Source: Bacteroidales bacterium H4 (GTDB taxonomy: Bacteria; Bacteroidota; Bacteroidia; Bacteroidales; Muribaculaceae). From it: a stretch of DNA of 64,000 nt. This document shows, piece after piece, positions 1 to 9,536 of the stretch (position 1 is its first letter; each line of letters opens with the position of its first letter). The stretch spans positions 1-64,000 of the forward strand of contig DAAP01000044.1 in the NCBI GenBank assembly GCA_001701165.1, given 5' to 3'. The position numbers were made by a program, and so were the translations under genes. The notes below the pieces were generated by a model that ran no database searches, was not told the DNA's origin, and saw only the letters and a program-made list of their open reading frames with translations.

Positions 1-62
1 GTTAAAAATATTTAACAAAAAAGGATGCAAGCAATTAGTCGGTGCATATATTTCTATTGCTG

Positions 63-1568
63 TCACTCATCACCGGCAGGCATCACCCCGACAGCGGCAA
101 GGACGTTCTCGGGAGCATCGGGAACGTGGGGCGAAATAATGCGGCGATTGGCCGGCAGGAGGGTATTGGCGCGGTTGCCGAGATTTTTTGCAAAGCCCAG
201 AGGACGACCTTGATATGTAAGTAGAACTATACCGCGCGGCGTATCTTCCGGCAATATCGGGGCGTTGCGCTGCAAGTACGACACGGCTTCGCGCCAGTCT
301 ATCGGTGCTTTAACAAAGGCATCACAATCAATAACTTGACTCATAGCCAAAGCGTGCGCAGGAATAACATCGCGACCCTTAATTGTGCCTACTTCCACGC
401 CCTCAAGGATGACACGCAACCCGGCATCGGCGAGACGTGCAGCCATAGCTGCCACCGCCGGCGGAGCAGCCGTAATTATCCCTGCGGCATCGGTACTCCA
501 CGACATATCGCCGCGCACCATACGGCGTACGGCTTCCGGAACGGGCTGTGTCTTGGCAGCGCTTTTGCGTTTGAAAGACTTGGGACGACGCATATCATCA
601 TCTTGTACCGTCGGTACGCTGTCGCCGTCCTTGCGCAAAGCGGCCACAAAAAGGCCTTCGCCACGTGCAATACCCGGATAAAAATGTGTACAGGGAAACG
701 GCATCAGTCCTTCGTCAAAACACCCCGGAGACACTCCCGGCATATTTTCCAATCCGGTGGATAGCGGCGTAGCGCCCAATTCGTCAATGACATAGCGAAC
801 ATTATCCTCATCCTCGGCGGTATTAAAGGTGCACGTACTGTATATCAGCACCCCGCCGGGGCGTAAGGCATCCCACAGACCGAGTAATATGCGGCGCTGC
901 AGCGCAGCGCAGTCGCGTACCAATGCCGGAGACCATTGGGCCACAGCGTCCCGATCTTTACGCATCATTCCTTCGCCGGAGCACGGCACATCGGCGCAAA
1001 TAACATCGAAGGCATCGTGAAGCACCCCAAAGGACGCAGCATCCGCGCATGTCGCAATGATGCGTGGGTCGCCCCAGCGCTGCAAATTTTCCACCAGCAC
1101 GCCCGCACGCGTACGATCGTATTCGTTAGCTACCACTACCGTACTTTCGCTGCCAAGTGCATCCGCCACGGCCGTAGTCTTGCCTCCGGGAGCAGCACAC
1201 GCATCGAGTACACGCAATTTGCCGTCCGGATTTATATCCGCCTGTATCAAGGCATGGCGCAGCACCGTTGGCAGTGCCGCGCTCGAGGCGTCTTGTACAT
1301 AATAAAGGCCCTGATGCAGCGACGGGTCAAAGGTAAAGCGCGGACGTCCCGACAGATATGCCAAACGCGCATTCCACGGTGCGGTATCGACAAGTTGCGG
1401 CATTCCGAGGCCGCGATGTGCGGCGATGCGCACAGACACCTCCGGCTCGCTCATCGACAACGCCTCTACAAGGGCACGCCCTTGCGGTCGAGAGAGCAAC
1501 ATCTGCACAAAAGCTTCGGGCAGACAACGCGGCTCAGGACTTGCCGGTGATGATGGAGCGAATGTCAT
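63..1568 (-). CDS. rsmF: NOL1/NOP2/Sun-family rRNA (cytosine-C5) methyltransferase, RsmF-like
   Basis: Probably transfers a methyl group from SAM to C5 of a cytosine in 16S rRNA. The SAM-binding loop [10 protein letters not shown] lies near residue 120. Both cysteines of the RNA m5C family are present, in DVPCSGEG (near 190) and STCTF (near 241). After the catalytic core the C-terminal third looks like the PUA-type RNA-binding part of RsmF/YebU proteins. The protein is 501 residues if translation starts at the ATG at 1566-1568, which precedes the family-typical [10 protein letters not shown] longer frame begins at 1613 but would add residues that do not fit the family. The start overlaps the end of mutS by 35 bp, suggesting one transcript. 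The family is clear; the exact target base is inferred. Confidence 0.85.
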   Translation of the reverse strand: MTFAPSSPASPEPRCLPEAFVQMLLSRPQGRALVEALSMSEPEVSVRIAAHRGLGMPQLVDTAPWNARLAYLSGRPRFTFDPSLHQGLYYVQDASSAALPTVLRHALIQADINPDGKLRVLDACAAPGGKTTAVADALGSESTVVVANEYDRTRAGVLVENLQRWGDPRIIATCADAASFGVLHDAFDVICADVPCSGEGMMRKDRDAVAQWSPALVRDCAALQRRILLGLWDALRPGGVLIYSTCTFNTAEDEDNVRYVIDELGATPLSTGLENMPGVSPGCFDEGLMPFPCTHFYPGIARGEGLFVAALRKDGDSVPTVQDDDMRRPKSFKRKSAAKTQPVPEAVRRMVRGDMSWSTDAAGIITAAPPAVAAMAARLADAGLRVILEGVEVGTIKGRDVIPAHALAMSQVIDCDAFVKAPIDWREAVSYLQRNAPILPEDTPRGIVLLTYQGRPLGFAKNLGNRANTLLPANRRIISPHVPDAPENVLAAVGVMPAGDE

Positions 1569-4164
1569 TGAGCTTATTGAGCGCCTCCAAAGGCGACAAG
1601 TTGTTGATATCAAGGCCTATGATTTCGTCTCGTATTTGACTGAGCACCGGGTCGTCCAATTGGAAGAAGCTCAGCTGCATACCGCCTTCCTTCAATGGCT
1701 TGGGGGGCTCGGCTCCCGTCATATCCACAGCACCGGCAGCATCACGGTTGGTCTCGAGACGGTGCAATATAGCATTGGCGCGATTGACTATCACCGACGG
1801 CATCCCGGCCAATTTTGCCACATGTATACCAAAGGAATGTTCGCTGCCGCCGCGCTCCAGCCGTCGCAGAAATACCACTTTCCCGTCAATTTCCTTGACT
1901 GACACGTGGAAATTGTGTATGCGCGGATAAGATTGTTCCAACTCGTTGAGCTCGTGGTAGTGCGTGGCAAAGAGCGTCTTGGGCCTTATGTTGTCGGGGG
2001 TGTCGTGTATGTACTCGACTATGGCTCGGGCTATCGAGATGCCGTCATAAGTGGACGTTCCACGTCCCAATTCGTCAAAGAGTATCAGCGAACGTTGGCT
2101 CAAGTTGTTGATGATGGATGCGGCTTCGTTCATCTCAACCATGAAGGTGGACTCGCCCAGCGAGATGTTGTCACTTGCACCTACACGCGTAAAAATCTTG
2201 TCAACCACACCTATACGGGCGCTGTCGGCCGCCACAAAGCAGCCTATCTGCGCCATCAGGACATTGAGCGCCGTCTGTCGCAGCAATGCCGACTTACCGG
2301 ACATATTGGGCCCGGTAATCATCAAAATTTGCGCATCGTCGTTGTTCATACACACGCTATTGGCGATATATGGCACACCTACGGGCAAGCGCCTTTCGAT
2401 GACGGGATGTCGAGCCTGAACAAGGTCAAGTTCAAGGCTGTCGTCCACCACCGGGCGTGCGTAGCGGTAAGCCGTGGCCGCCGCATTGAACGACAGCAGG
2501 CAGTCCAACCGCGCCACCAGCATCGCATCGGCCTGCATAGCCGGAATATACGATGACAGCGCGGCCACCAAGTCGTTGTACAATGATGTCTCCAAGGAGG
2601 CTATGCGGTCTTGCGCACCAAGTATTTTCTCCTCGTATTCCTTGAGTTCGGGGCTTATATATCGCTCGGCATTGACAAGTGTCTGCTTGCGTATCCATTC
2701 CTGAGGCACCTTGTCACGGTGCGTATTGGTGACTTCGAAGTAGTATCCGAAGACGTTGTTAAAACCTATTTTGAGCGATGATATGCCAGTAGCTTCGACT
2801 TCACGGTCGCGTATCTGCGCCAAGTACTGCTTGCCGCCGGTGGCTATATGTCGCAATTCGTCCAAGGTGGCGTTGACACCTTCGCGTATGACGTCTCCGT
2901 TCCCCGGCTTATTGGGGCAGTTGTCCCAAATTTCGCGTTTGATACGCGAGGCTATATCGGTGCAAGGATTGATTTGCTCGCCTATGGCACGCAACTGCGG
3001 CTGGTCGGCGCCGAGGCACAAGGTCTTGACGGGCTCGAGGGCCTCGAGTGCGGCACGCACCTGTACCACCTCGCGCGGCGTGATGCGCAGTGTGGCTATT
3101 TTGGCTACCAGTCGGCCCAGGTCGCCTATGCGGTCCAGGAAATTGCCGACAGCTTCGGCGGCCTCGCGGTCGCGGAAGAAGTATTCCACGACATCCAGGC
3201 GGTTGTTGATTTCGCGAGGGTCGCGCAACGGCATCAGTATCCACTGGTGCAGCAGACGCGCTCCCATGGGTGTGCGCGTACGATCAAGCACGTCCAGCAA
3301 GCTCATGCCTTCTTCGCTCAGCGGCGATACCAATTCGAGATTGCGCACCGTGAAACGGTCGAGACGCACATAGCGATCTTCTTCTATGCGTGCTATGGTG
3401 TTGATGTGCCCTATATGCGTATGATTGGTAACATCGAGATAGTGCAATATGGCGCCGGCGGCGATGATACCGGCGTTCATGCGCTCAAGACCAAAGCCCT
3501 TGAGCGACGAAGTCTCAAATTGCTTGAGCAGTCGTTCCATGGCCGCATCACGCGTAAATACCCAGTCGTCAAGTTCGAAAGTCAGATAGTGTCCCGACAA
3601 TTCATCATCGAGTCGGCGCTTGAGACCGCGTTCGACCAAGACTTCCTTGGGCGCGAACTGCGCCATAAGTTTGTCGGCATAGTCGGCATTGCCCTCGGCG
3701 GCAAGGAACTCTCCGGTGCTGATATCCAAAAATGCTATACCCAGGGTCTTGTCGCGCCCGTGGTGTATGGACGCCAGGAAGTTGTTGAGTTTGCCGTCCA
3801 ATACATTATCACTCAGCGATACGCCGGGCGTCACCAGCTCGGTGATGCCGCGCTTGACCAGCGTCTTGGCCGTCTTGGGATCTTCGAGTTGTTCGCAAAT
3901 GGCCACGCGCTTGCCCGCCCTCACCAATTTGGGCAGATAGGTATCCAAGGCATGGTGCGGGAAACCCGCCAATTCGACGTATGCCGCCGCCCCGTTGGCT
4001 CGACGGGTCAGAGTGATGCCCAAAATCTCGGAAGCGGCCAGGGCGTCATCGCTGAATGTCTCGTAGAAGTCGCCTACACGGAAAAGCATTATCGCATCGG
4101 GATGCTTGCGTTTCATCTCGATGTACTGTTTCATCAGCGGCGTCTCGGCTATTTTTTTGGCCAT
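1534..4164 (-). CDS. mutS: DNA mismatch repair ATPase MutS
   Basis: Recognises mismatches and small loops and starts methyl-independent repair with MutL. The N-terminus has the mismatch-reading GDFYETF (Phe-x-Glu motif) near residue 31. The ATPase end has Walker A GPNMSGKS (about 616-623), Walker B with DELGRGTS (about 691) and the FATHYHEL motif. At 876 residues it has the usual bacterial MutS1 length and appears intact. It lies upstream of the rsmF-like gene on the same strand with a 35-bp overlap. The ATG at 4162-4164 leads directly into the conserved [11 protein letters not shown] start. Confidence 0.98.
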   Translation of the reverse strand: MAKKIAETPLMKQYIEMKRKHPDAIMLFRVGDFYETFSDDALAASEILGITLTRRANGAAAYVELAGFPHHALDTYLPKLVRAGKRVAICEQLEDPKTAKTLVKRGITELVTPGVSLSDNVLDGKLNNFLASIHHGRDKTLGIAFLDISTGEFLAAEGNADYADKLMAQFAPKEVLVERGLKRRLDDELSGHYLTFELDDWVFTRDAAMERLLKQFETSSLKGFGLERMNAGIIAAGAILHYLDVTNHTHIGHINTIARIEEDRYVRLDRFTVRNLELVSPLSEEGMSLLDVLDRTRTPMGARLLHQWILMPLRDPREINNRLDVVEYFFRDREAAEAVGNFLDRIGDLGRLVAKIATLRITPREVVQVRAALEALEPVKTLCLGADQPQLRAIGEQINPCTDIASRIKREIWDNCPNKPGNGDVIREGVNATLDELRHIATGGKQYLAQIRDREVEATGISSLKIGFNNVFGYYFEVTNTHRDKVPQEWIRKQTLVNAERYISPELKEYEEKILGAQDRIASLETSLYNDLVAALSSYIPAMQADAMLVARLDCLLSFNAAATAYRYARPVVDDSLELDLVQARHPVIERRLPVGVPYIANSVCMNNDDAQILMITGPNMSGKSALLRQTALNVLMAQIGCFVAADSARIGVVDKIFTRVGASDNISLGESTFMVEMNEAASIINNLSQRSLILFDELGRGTSTYDGISIARAIVEYIHDTPDNIRPKTLFATHYHELNELEQSYPRIHNFHVSVKEIDGKVVFLRRLERGGSEHSFGIHVAKLAGMPSVIVNRANAILHRLETNRDAAGAVDMTGAEPPKPLKEGGMQLSFFQLDDPVLSQIRDEIIGLDINNLSPLEALNKLNDIRSIITGKS

Positions 4165-4302
4165 GGTATAATTGTCTTGTTATTTTCCGGGGTACAAAAG
4201 GACGGCGCTTGTACATCCGCCCGTGGTCGTATGTTGCAAATATCCGGATTTTAGCTTTTTGCCAAGTCCGGGGGCATTCCTCGACTTGTCGCAATCATCG
4301 AC

Positions 4303-5028
4303 CTATCGCAAAAATTCGCGTGCTTTCTCAATGTCTCCGGCATGATCCACATCCAGGATTTTGCCCATATCGAAGGCACGAAGGCGCTGTCCGGCAGCCA
4401 CAAGAGCGCGTTGGTAGTTGCGCATACGGCTGACGCCCTCATCGATGCAGCGGCGCAGGATGTCCACAGCAACGGGGCGCAATCCGTATATGCCGCCCGA
4501 GACATACCGCACGCCATCCCACGGCGCATCGCGGAAGGCGGTGATGATGCCGTCGGCTGCGGTGTCCACATATAAAGGCTTTTCGTCATCTATGTATGTG
4601 GTGACAGCCATACATCCGTCTATATCGTCAGGCGCCTCAGCAAAGGCCTGCACATAACGGGCAAAGTCTTCCTCGCGGAAAATGGTGTCTACCGTGGTAA
4701 GTATAAACCGTCCGTCGCCACCATCGGCATTGTCTTCGCCGAAAGTGCGCGATACTTCGTAGAAGCTGTGCATCGAGCTTGGCGTGGTTTTAACCACCAG
4801 CTTCAGAGGCACATCCAACTGCGGCTGCAAGGCTTCGACATACCGACGCACATCGGTCATATGCTCGTTGACGATGACGCTGATGCGTTGGGCGGCGTTG
4901 GCCATGAAAATATCTATGAGACGGCGTATCATAGGACGGCCGTCAATATCTACCAACGGCTTGGGCATTGGGATGCCTTCTTGTACCAGTCGGCTGCCTT
5001 CTCCGGCAGCTATAATTGCGTAATTCAT
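4303..5028 (-). CDS. sugar-phosphate nucleotidyltransferase family protein
   Basis: A 241-residue single-domain NTP transferase. It starts with the nucleotide-binding pattern AIIAAGEGSRL followed by PKPLVDIDGRPMI, as in GlmU/RfbA/MurU-like pyrophosphorylases that join a sugar-1-phosphate to an NTP. A metal-binding aspartate probably sits in LTTVDTIF. There is no acyltransferase or CBS domain. It stands between mutS and pdxA without cell-wall or polysaccharide genes nearby, so the substrate cannot be told from context. MurU-type muramate-1-phosphate uridylyltransferase is one possibility; a general nucleotidyltransferase is the safe call. Confidence 0.8.
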   Translation of the reverse strand: MNYAIIAAGEGSRLVQEGIPMPKPLVDIDGRPMIRRLIDIFMANAAQRISVIVNEHMTDVRRYVEALQPQLDVPLKLVVKTTPSSMHSFYEVSRTFGEDNADGGDGRFILTTVDTIFREEDFARYVQAFAEAPDDIDGCMAVTTYIDDEKPLYVDTAADGIITAFRDAPWDGVRYVSGGIYGLRPVAVDILRRCIDEGVSRMRNYQRALVAAGQRLRAFDMGKILDVDHAGDIEKAREFLR

Positions 5029-5132
5029 TGATGCGTAAGATTCTGCTTTTGATATGGAATGCGCTGTCTGCCGACTGTTGCGCGTATTTGCGCCATCGTC
5101 GACACGGCTCGTACCACCGCCGATGCGGATGG

Positions 5133-6434
5133 TTATTCGTCTTTGGTCAGGTCAAGCACCACATTGTCCGACCCTTTGTCATAATACTGGCGACGTAGAG
5201 GATTGCGGAGGGCCTCGGCATCATTGGCACGGGCGCGGAAGATGTCCAAGGCTGCATATATTGCATGCATCATGCTCTGCGGGTCGGCCTCACCCTTGCC
5301 GGCAATGTCGTAGGCGGTACCATGGTCAGGCGAGGTGCGTACATAAGGCAGTCCGGCGGTGAAATTGACACCATCGTCCATAGACATAGCCTTGAACGGC
5401 GCCAAACCCTGGTCGTGGTACATGGCCAGTACTGCGTCAAAGTGTGTGTATGCAGCCATGCCGAAGAAACCGTCAGCTGCATACGGCCCGAAGGCCATAA
5501 TGCGGCCTTCGCGGGCCTTAGCTATGGCCGGGGTTATGATGTCGCGCTCCTCAGCGCCCAGCAGCCCGTCGTCGCCGGCATGAGGATTGAGGGCGAGTAC
5601 CGCTATACGGGGATTGTATATCGCGAAATCGCGGCGCAACGAGGCATCCAGCAGTACTATTTTTTCAAGTACGCTGTCGGTAGTGATGGCAGCAGCCACA
5701 TCGGCAAGAGGCAGATGTGTCGTGGCCAAAGCCACGCGCATGCGGTCGTTGAAAAGTATCATCAGTGCTTTGACGGGCACGGGCAGGCGCTCGGGCAGGC
5801 GCTCTCGGCTACGACCGCGACGTTTCGATTTGCCATCGGCGGCCTCGGGTGCGGCCTGCGTCACAGACGTTTCCTCAGTCCCGGCAAGCGTTGTCTCGGC
5901 AGTCACGGCCTCGGCTACAATTTCCGTGCCGTTGTCTGCGGCCACTATTTCTGCCTGAGCCTCAATCGCAATGTCCGCATCGGGCTCGGACGGGGCAAAT
6001 TTGTGCTCCAAGTACTCCGTATGTCCGGCAAAATGAAAGTCCTCACCTTGGATGTTATGCTTGTTGATGGGAGCAGTGACCAATACGTCCACATCTCCGG
6101 CGGCAAGGGCGGCGGTGGCGGCCTCGAGTGCTTCGAAAGCAGCACGACCGGCTGCTGCTGTACTCTCTCCCGGTTCGATGGCGAGGTTATCCGCACCTAC
6201 ATTGACCACGTTGACGACTCCGTCGCGCAATTGCTTGGTGTCATTGGCATGTGCAATCTGTATTTGCGACATTTGCAGTCCCTTGCGGTAGAAGGACACG
6301 GCCTTTGCATTGGCAAAAACTACCGGAGTGCATAATTCAAGTATCCGATTGTCTTCCATGGCCTTGAGAATCACCTCGAGGCCTATGCCGTTGGTGTCGC
6401 CCTGAGTGATGGCGACTCTGATTTTATTCTTCAT
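5133..6434 (-). CDS. pdxA: 4-hydroxythreonine-4-phosphate dehydrogenase, with an internal insert
   Basis: Oxidises 4-phosphohydroxy-L-threonine in the DXP-dependent pyridoxal 5'-phosphate pathway. Family motifs are all visible: TQGDTNGIG at the N-terminus, GHTEYL near residue 135, ATTHLPL near 226, NPHAGDDGLLG, MYHDQGLAPFK and the C-terminal SPDHGTAYDIAGKG. It is 433 residues from the ATG at 6432-6434, against roughly 330-365 usual for the family. The excess is an Ala/Glu/Thr-rich stretch of about 70 residues (about 146-216) ending in a basic KSKRRGRSRERLPERLP segment, placed between the HTEYL motif and the ATTHLPL strand. The start overlaps the end of rlmN by 11 bp, so the two are probably co-transcribed. 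An in-frame ATG at 6473 was rejected because it adds unrelated residues. Confidence 0.93.
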   Translation of the reverse strand: MKNKIRVAITQGDTNGIGLEVILKAMEDNRILELCTPVVFANAKAVSFYRKGLQMSQIQIAHANDTKQLRDGVVNVVNVGADNLAIEPGESTAAAGRAAFEALEAATAALAAGDVDVLVTAPINKHNIQGEDFHFAGHTEYLEHKFAPSEPDADIAIEAQAEIVAADNGTEIVAEAVTAETTLAGTEETSVTQAAPEAADGKSKRRGRSRERLPERLPVPVKALMILFNDRMRVALATTHLPLADVAAAITTDSVLEKIVLLDASLRRDFAIYNPRIAVLALNPHAGDDGLLGAEERDIITPAIAKAREGRIMAFGPYAADGFFGMAAYTHFDAVLAMYHDQGLAPFKAMSMDDGVNFTAGLPYVRTSPDHGTAYDIAGKGEADPQSMMHAIYAALDIFRARANDAEALRNPLRRQYYDKGSDNVVLDLTKDE

Positions 6435-7566
6435 CTTGGTATGGTGGTTGCTGTTTCTTGGCCGCCCCGGCAAGCATACCGCAGGCAGCCATAATGTCCT
6501 GTCCGCGCGAAGCGCGTATCGTGGCGGTGATACCCAAGTCGTTGAGTCCGTCGCGGAAGTTCTCCTGAACGCGTCGCAACGACGGACGCAGGCTGTCTCC
6601 GCCTATGGGATGATAGGGAATGATATTGACCCGTGCATCGGTGCCGCGCAACAGGCGTGCAAGGGCACGCATGCTTTGCGGCGTGTCGTTGACGCCGTCC
6701 CAAAGGATGTATTCCACTGACAGGCGGCGCTGATGCGCAAAGTCGTAGTCCCGCAACAGCGCCATGACTTCGCGTATAGGAAAAGCTTTTTGCACCGGCA
6801 TCAGCGCTTGACGCTGCTCGGCATCGGCCGAATGGACGCTGATGGCTATATGCACCGAGGTCTTGTCAAGCAGTCGCCGCAACCCGGGGATATTGCCCAC
6901 GGTGGACACGGTAATGCGTTTGGGACTCCAAGCCAAACCCCACGGGGCGGTAAGAATCTCGATGGTGTTGAGCACGGCGTCGAGGTTGTCTGTAGGTTCG
7001 CCCATGCCCATGAATACGACATTCGTAAGGTCGCGGCTCTGCGGTATGGATAGTATCTGGTTAATAATCTGCGCAGTAGTCAGATTTCCGTGGAAGCCCT
7101 GACGTCCGGTCATACAAAAAGCGCAATTCATCTTGCATCCGGCCTGCGAGGACACGCACAGGGTGGCGCGGCCGTCTTTCTCGGGGATGTACACCGACTC
7201 GACATCGCGTCCGCCACAACCGCGAAAGAGGTACTTGACCGTGCCGTCGCGCGATGCCGTGGACGCCAAGGGTTCTTCGCGTCCGACGACATACCCGGCC
7301 TGCGCCAAACGGATGCGTCCCTGCTTGGACAGATCGGTCATCTCGTCTACGGACGTGGCACGTCCTACATAGAGCCACCGCGCCATCTGCTTTCCGGCAA
7401 AACGCGGCAACCCCACGGACACGGCCACCTCGGACAACTGCTCCGGTGTCAGCCCTATCAGCGGACGGCGCACATGTTCATCGATGACGGCAGCCTCGGA
7501 ATCAGAAGCCTTGGCTTCTACAGCCTCGGTGACGGCTTCGGCCCGGATGTCTCGGTTAGCCGGCAT
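6424..7566 (-). CDS. rlmN: dual-specificity 23S rRNA/tRNA (adenine-C2) methyltransferase RlmN
   Basis: Radical-SAM enzyme that methylates A2503 of 23S rRNA and A37 of some tRNAs. The 4Fe-4S cluster motif CKMNCAFC is near residues 142-150, followed by MTGRQGFHGNLTTAQI typical of RlmN. GMGEPTDNLDAV binds SAM, and the mechanistic C-terminal cysteine lies in DIMAACGML. The protein is 380 residues. The first 37 or so are an Ala/Glu-rich extension (AEAVTEAVEAKASDSEAA) ahead of the family start LIGLTPEQLSEVA, similar in composition to the insert in neighbouring pdxA. A later start is possible but no ATG sits at the family boundary. Confidence 0.95.
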   Translation of the reverse strand: MPANRDIRAEAVTEAVEAKASDSEAAVIDEHVRRPLIGLTPEQLSEVAVSVGLPRFAGKQMARWLYVGRATSVDEMTDLSKQGRIRLAQAGYVVGREEPLASTASRDGTVKYLFRGCGGRDVESVYIPEKDGRATLCVSSQAGCKMNCAFCMTGRQGFHGNLTTAQIINQILSIPQSRDLTNVVFMGMGEPTDNLDAVLNTIEILTAPWGLAWSPKRITVSTVGNIPGLRRLLDKTSVHIAISVHSADAEQRQALMPVQKAFPIREVMALLRDYDFAHQRRLSVEYILWDGVNDTPQSMRALARLLRGTDARVNIIPYHPIGGDSLRPSLRRVQENFRDGLNDLGITATIRASRGQDIMAACGMLAGAAKKQQPPYQDEE

Positions 7567-7569
7567 CGT

Positions 7570-8004
7570 TTATTCGCCGGGCACTACCTTGTCAAGATAC
7601 CACTTGCCGCCGATGCGTTTAAACTCGAAAGTGTGTGTCACGTACGAGTCCACCCATCCACAGTCAAGGTATACCTGCGTGTACTGGATTTCGCCCCAAG
7701 CCTGATAGTATTCGTCATCGTCCTTGGCAAAGGGCCGCTTGGCCGTGAAATTGTCGGGCACAAGCAGCGAAGCATATTTCTCGCGCTGGTCGTCGGTAAG
7801 ACGCACACGCGATTCCATAAATGCGGAATCCGTGGAGAATTTGCCGATGAAGGTCTTGAAGGCTTCGGGTCCCTGGTTGCAGGGAGCCTTGGCGGACATA
7901 ACTTTGGCCACGGTGGCATCCACTTCGGCAGCGGTCTGTCCCTTTGCATCCATGGCGGTGCACATTAGCGCCGCAAGAGCAGCTATAAATAAAAACTTGC
8001 GCAT
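7570..8004 (-). CDS. small secreted protein of unknown function, DUF4348-like
   Basis: A 144-residue protein from the ATG at 8002-8004; a TTG two codons upstream is less likely. A signal peptide (MRKFLFIAALAALMCTAMDAKG) is followed by a mature domain of about 120 residues with EAFKTFIGKFSTDSAFMESRV and a C-terminal FEFKRIGGKWYLDKV. That pattern is common in Bacteroidales periplasmic proteins of the DUF4348/NTF2-like sort. It ends 4 bp before rlmN starts, so it may head the rlmN-pdxA transcript. The domain name is a recollection of overall pattern, not a search result; no function can be given. Confidence 0.7.
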   Translation of the reverse strand: MRKFLFIAALAALMCTAMDAKGQTAAEVDATVAKVMSAKAPCNQGPEAFKTFIGKFSTDSAFMESRVRLTDDQREKYASLLVPDNFTAKRPFAKDDDEYYQAWGEIQYTQVYLDCGWVDSYVTHTFEFKRIGGKWYLDKVVPGE

Positions 8005-8088
8005 AATCAAATTGGTTTTTATTTGATTGTTATATAACGTACTATAAATCTTTCATCATCCAACGGCACATGCCCGGCATGCAACACG

Positions 8089-8526
8089 TCAGAGGGTTTC
8101 GAGTATATGGAGTCCGACAAACAAGGTGACAAACACCAGTGCCAAAGTCCCGGCAGCAATAACCGAAGTAATGGCGAGGTTGCGCATATTGCCGGGCCGC
8201 AGACGGCAGCCTATGGCTGACAGCACTATGGCCACCACATCAAAGGACATCGAAGCCCATTCGCTGAACACCAGGAAGGCCCAGGCCAAGAGCGTGCATA
8301 CCGCACCGCCTATGGCCATATAGCGCAACGCAGGAGACCGGAATACGGGGGTGGCCTCTGTCGCCTCGGCCTGCGGCATTTCTTCTGTCTCCGACATTAC
8401 CTCAGCCTGCGGCATTTCCTCGGTAGGTGCAGCTGGTGCTTCCGGCATTTCGGTCTCGGAGGCCTGTAAGGACTCGGCCGGCGTGAGTTGGTCCACGGTC
8501 TTGGGTGTGTCGTTATCGGTAGTCAT
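8089..8526 (-). CDS. small membrane protein with acidic repeat-bearing N-terminus
   Basis: 145 residues. Residues 1 to about 65 are Glu/Ala/Pro/Thr-rich and contain EEMPQAE twice, which suggests a disordered cytoplasmic or periplasmic tail. The rest holds three hydrophobic segments (about 70-90, 95-108 and 118-142), likely membrane-spanning. I do not recognise the family. A degenerate -7-like TAACTTCG lies upstream on the same strand. It is separated from the next gene downstream by 84 bp. The acidic tail resembles those of rlmN and pdxA in composition only. Confidence 0.65.
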   Translation of the reverse strand: MTTDNDTPKTVDQLTPAESLQASETEMPEAPAAPTEEMPQAEVMSETEEMPQAEATEATPVFRSPALRYMAIGGAVCTLLAWAFLVFSEWASMSFDVVAIVLSAIGCRLRPGNMRNLAITSVIAAGTLALVFVTLFVGLHILETL

Positions 8527-8792
8527 GCGTTCCTATGTTTGTTTTGTACAATTATCTGCGTTTTGTCAGATGGTCGGAAATGTCGCAACCGCGGCGGTCA
8601 AAGGGCTGCACGTAGCGGCGGCATTGGCATCCGGACGTTTTATCTTGCGAAGTTACGAAATTCTCGCCATATACGCTCCTTTCAACCCGATATTTCTTTT
8701 GCTGCAACAAAAGGGAAGTGTGTGGAAAGTGTGTGCTTGCCGCCAAATCGTATGTATCGAGGGAAGCCGTGACGGATTATGACGGACAGCAA
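8527..8792. other. 266-bp intergenic region
   Basis: Lies between the end of tcdA and the start of the small membrane protein, both on the minus strand, so it probably holds the promoter of the latter. I see no ORF with coding character, no strong terminator and no structured RNA. Confidence 0.5.
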
Positions 8793-9536
8793 TCAGACTG
8801 TGGCGGAGGCAACGGCATTGACGATGACGCCGGCAAGGGCGAGGCCGAAGGCGGCAGTGGCAAAGACTACCGTACCGTTGGGACGCTTGGCGCCGTTGAC
8901 GGTGACTTCGCTCTCGGCGAGACGGACGTTGGGCACTTGCTGCGGCGAGTAGGCGCAGCTGAATTTGCGCTTGGGAAAGATGCCGCTACGGCGAAAGCGT
9001 TGTCGCAAAGCACGGGCCAGCGGGTCGCCCTCTACTTTCCAAAATTCGGCAATGCGTATCTGCGTGAGGTCTGTCTTGCAGGCGGCACCCATGCTCGAGA
9101 CGAGACGGGCCGAAGATGCCGTGGCATTGCATATCAGCAGGGCTTTGTCTGCAACCGAGTCGATGGCGTCGACCACCCAGTCATATGCTTCGAGGTCGAA
9201 ATCAGCAGCAGTGTCGGCGGTGTATATGCCATGCACCGGCCGGACATCGATATCAGGATTTATGGAACGCAGGCGCTCGGCGGCGACATCCACTTTGGGA
9301 CGTCCTATGGTCTCGGAGGTGGCTATAAGCTGGCGATTGATGTTGCCGGGCGCCACAATATCGCTGTCCACAAGTGTTATATGGCCTACGCCACTGCGTG
9401 CCAGTGCTTCGGCGCACCACGACCCTACGCCTCCTATACCGAAGACGATGACACGAAGGCGACCGAGCCGCTCGAGGGCCGTTTGGCCCAAGAGCAGCTC
9501 GGTGCGATCGAAGTATTGAGATGTGTCTGTGTTCAC
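8793..9536 (-). CDS. tcdA: tRNA threonylcarbamoyladenosine dehydratase (CsdL/TcdA)
   Basis: ATP-dependent enzyme that cyclises t6A37 of tRNA to ct6A. It is an E1/ThiF-fold protein: YFDRTELLLGQTALERL precedes the nucleotide loop VFGIGGVGSWCAEALARSG, then LVDSD and NINRQL with the conserved Arg, all typical of TcdA. Its 247 residues match the family. The start appears to be a GTG at 9534-9536 that overlaps the TGA of the upstream endonuclease gene (GTGA), so translation is probably coupled. It differs from ThiF/MoeB in lacking the C-terminal zinc cysteine pairs. Confidence 0.93.
   Translation of the reverse strand: MNTDTSQYFDRTELLLGQTALERLGRLRVIVFGIGGVGSWCAEALARSGVGHITLVDSDIVAPGNINRQLIATSETIGRPKVDVAAERLRSINPDIDVRPVHGIYTADTAADFDLEAYDWVVDAIDSVADKALLICNATASSARLVSSMGAACKTDLTQIRIAEFWKVEGDPLARALRQRFRRSGIFPKRKFSCAYSPQQVPNVRLAESEVTVNGAKRPNGTVVFATAAFGLALAGVIVNAVASATV

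Noticed and set aside
2848..4254. A 468-codon open frame on the plus strand opposite mutS
   Set aside because: It lies antisense to an intact mutS and its translation shows no family motifs; GC-rich third positions open such frames by chance. The same holds for other long antisense frames such as 5265-6335, 12920-14152, 16224-17390 and 21010-22560.
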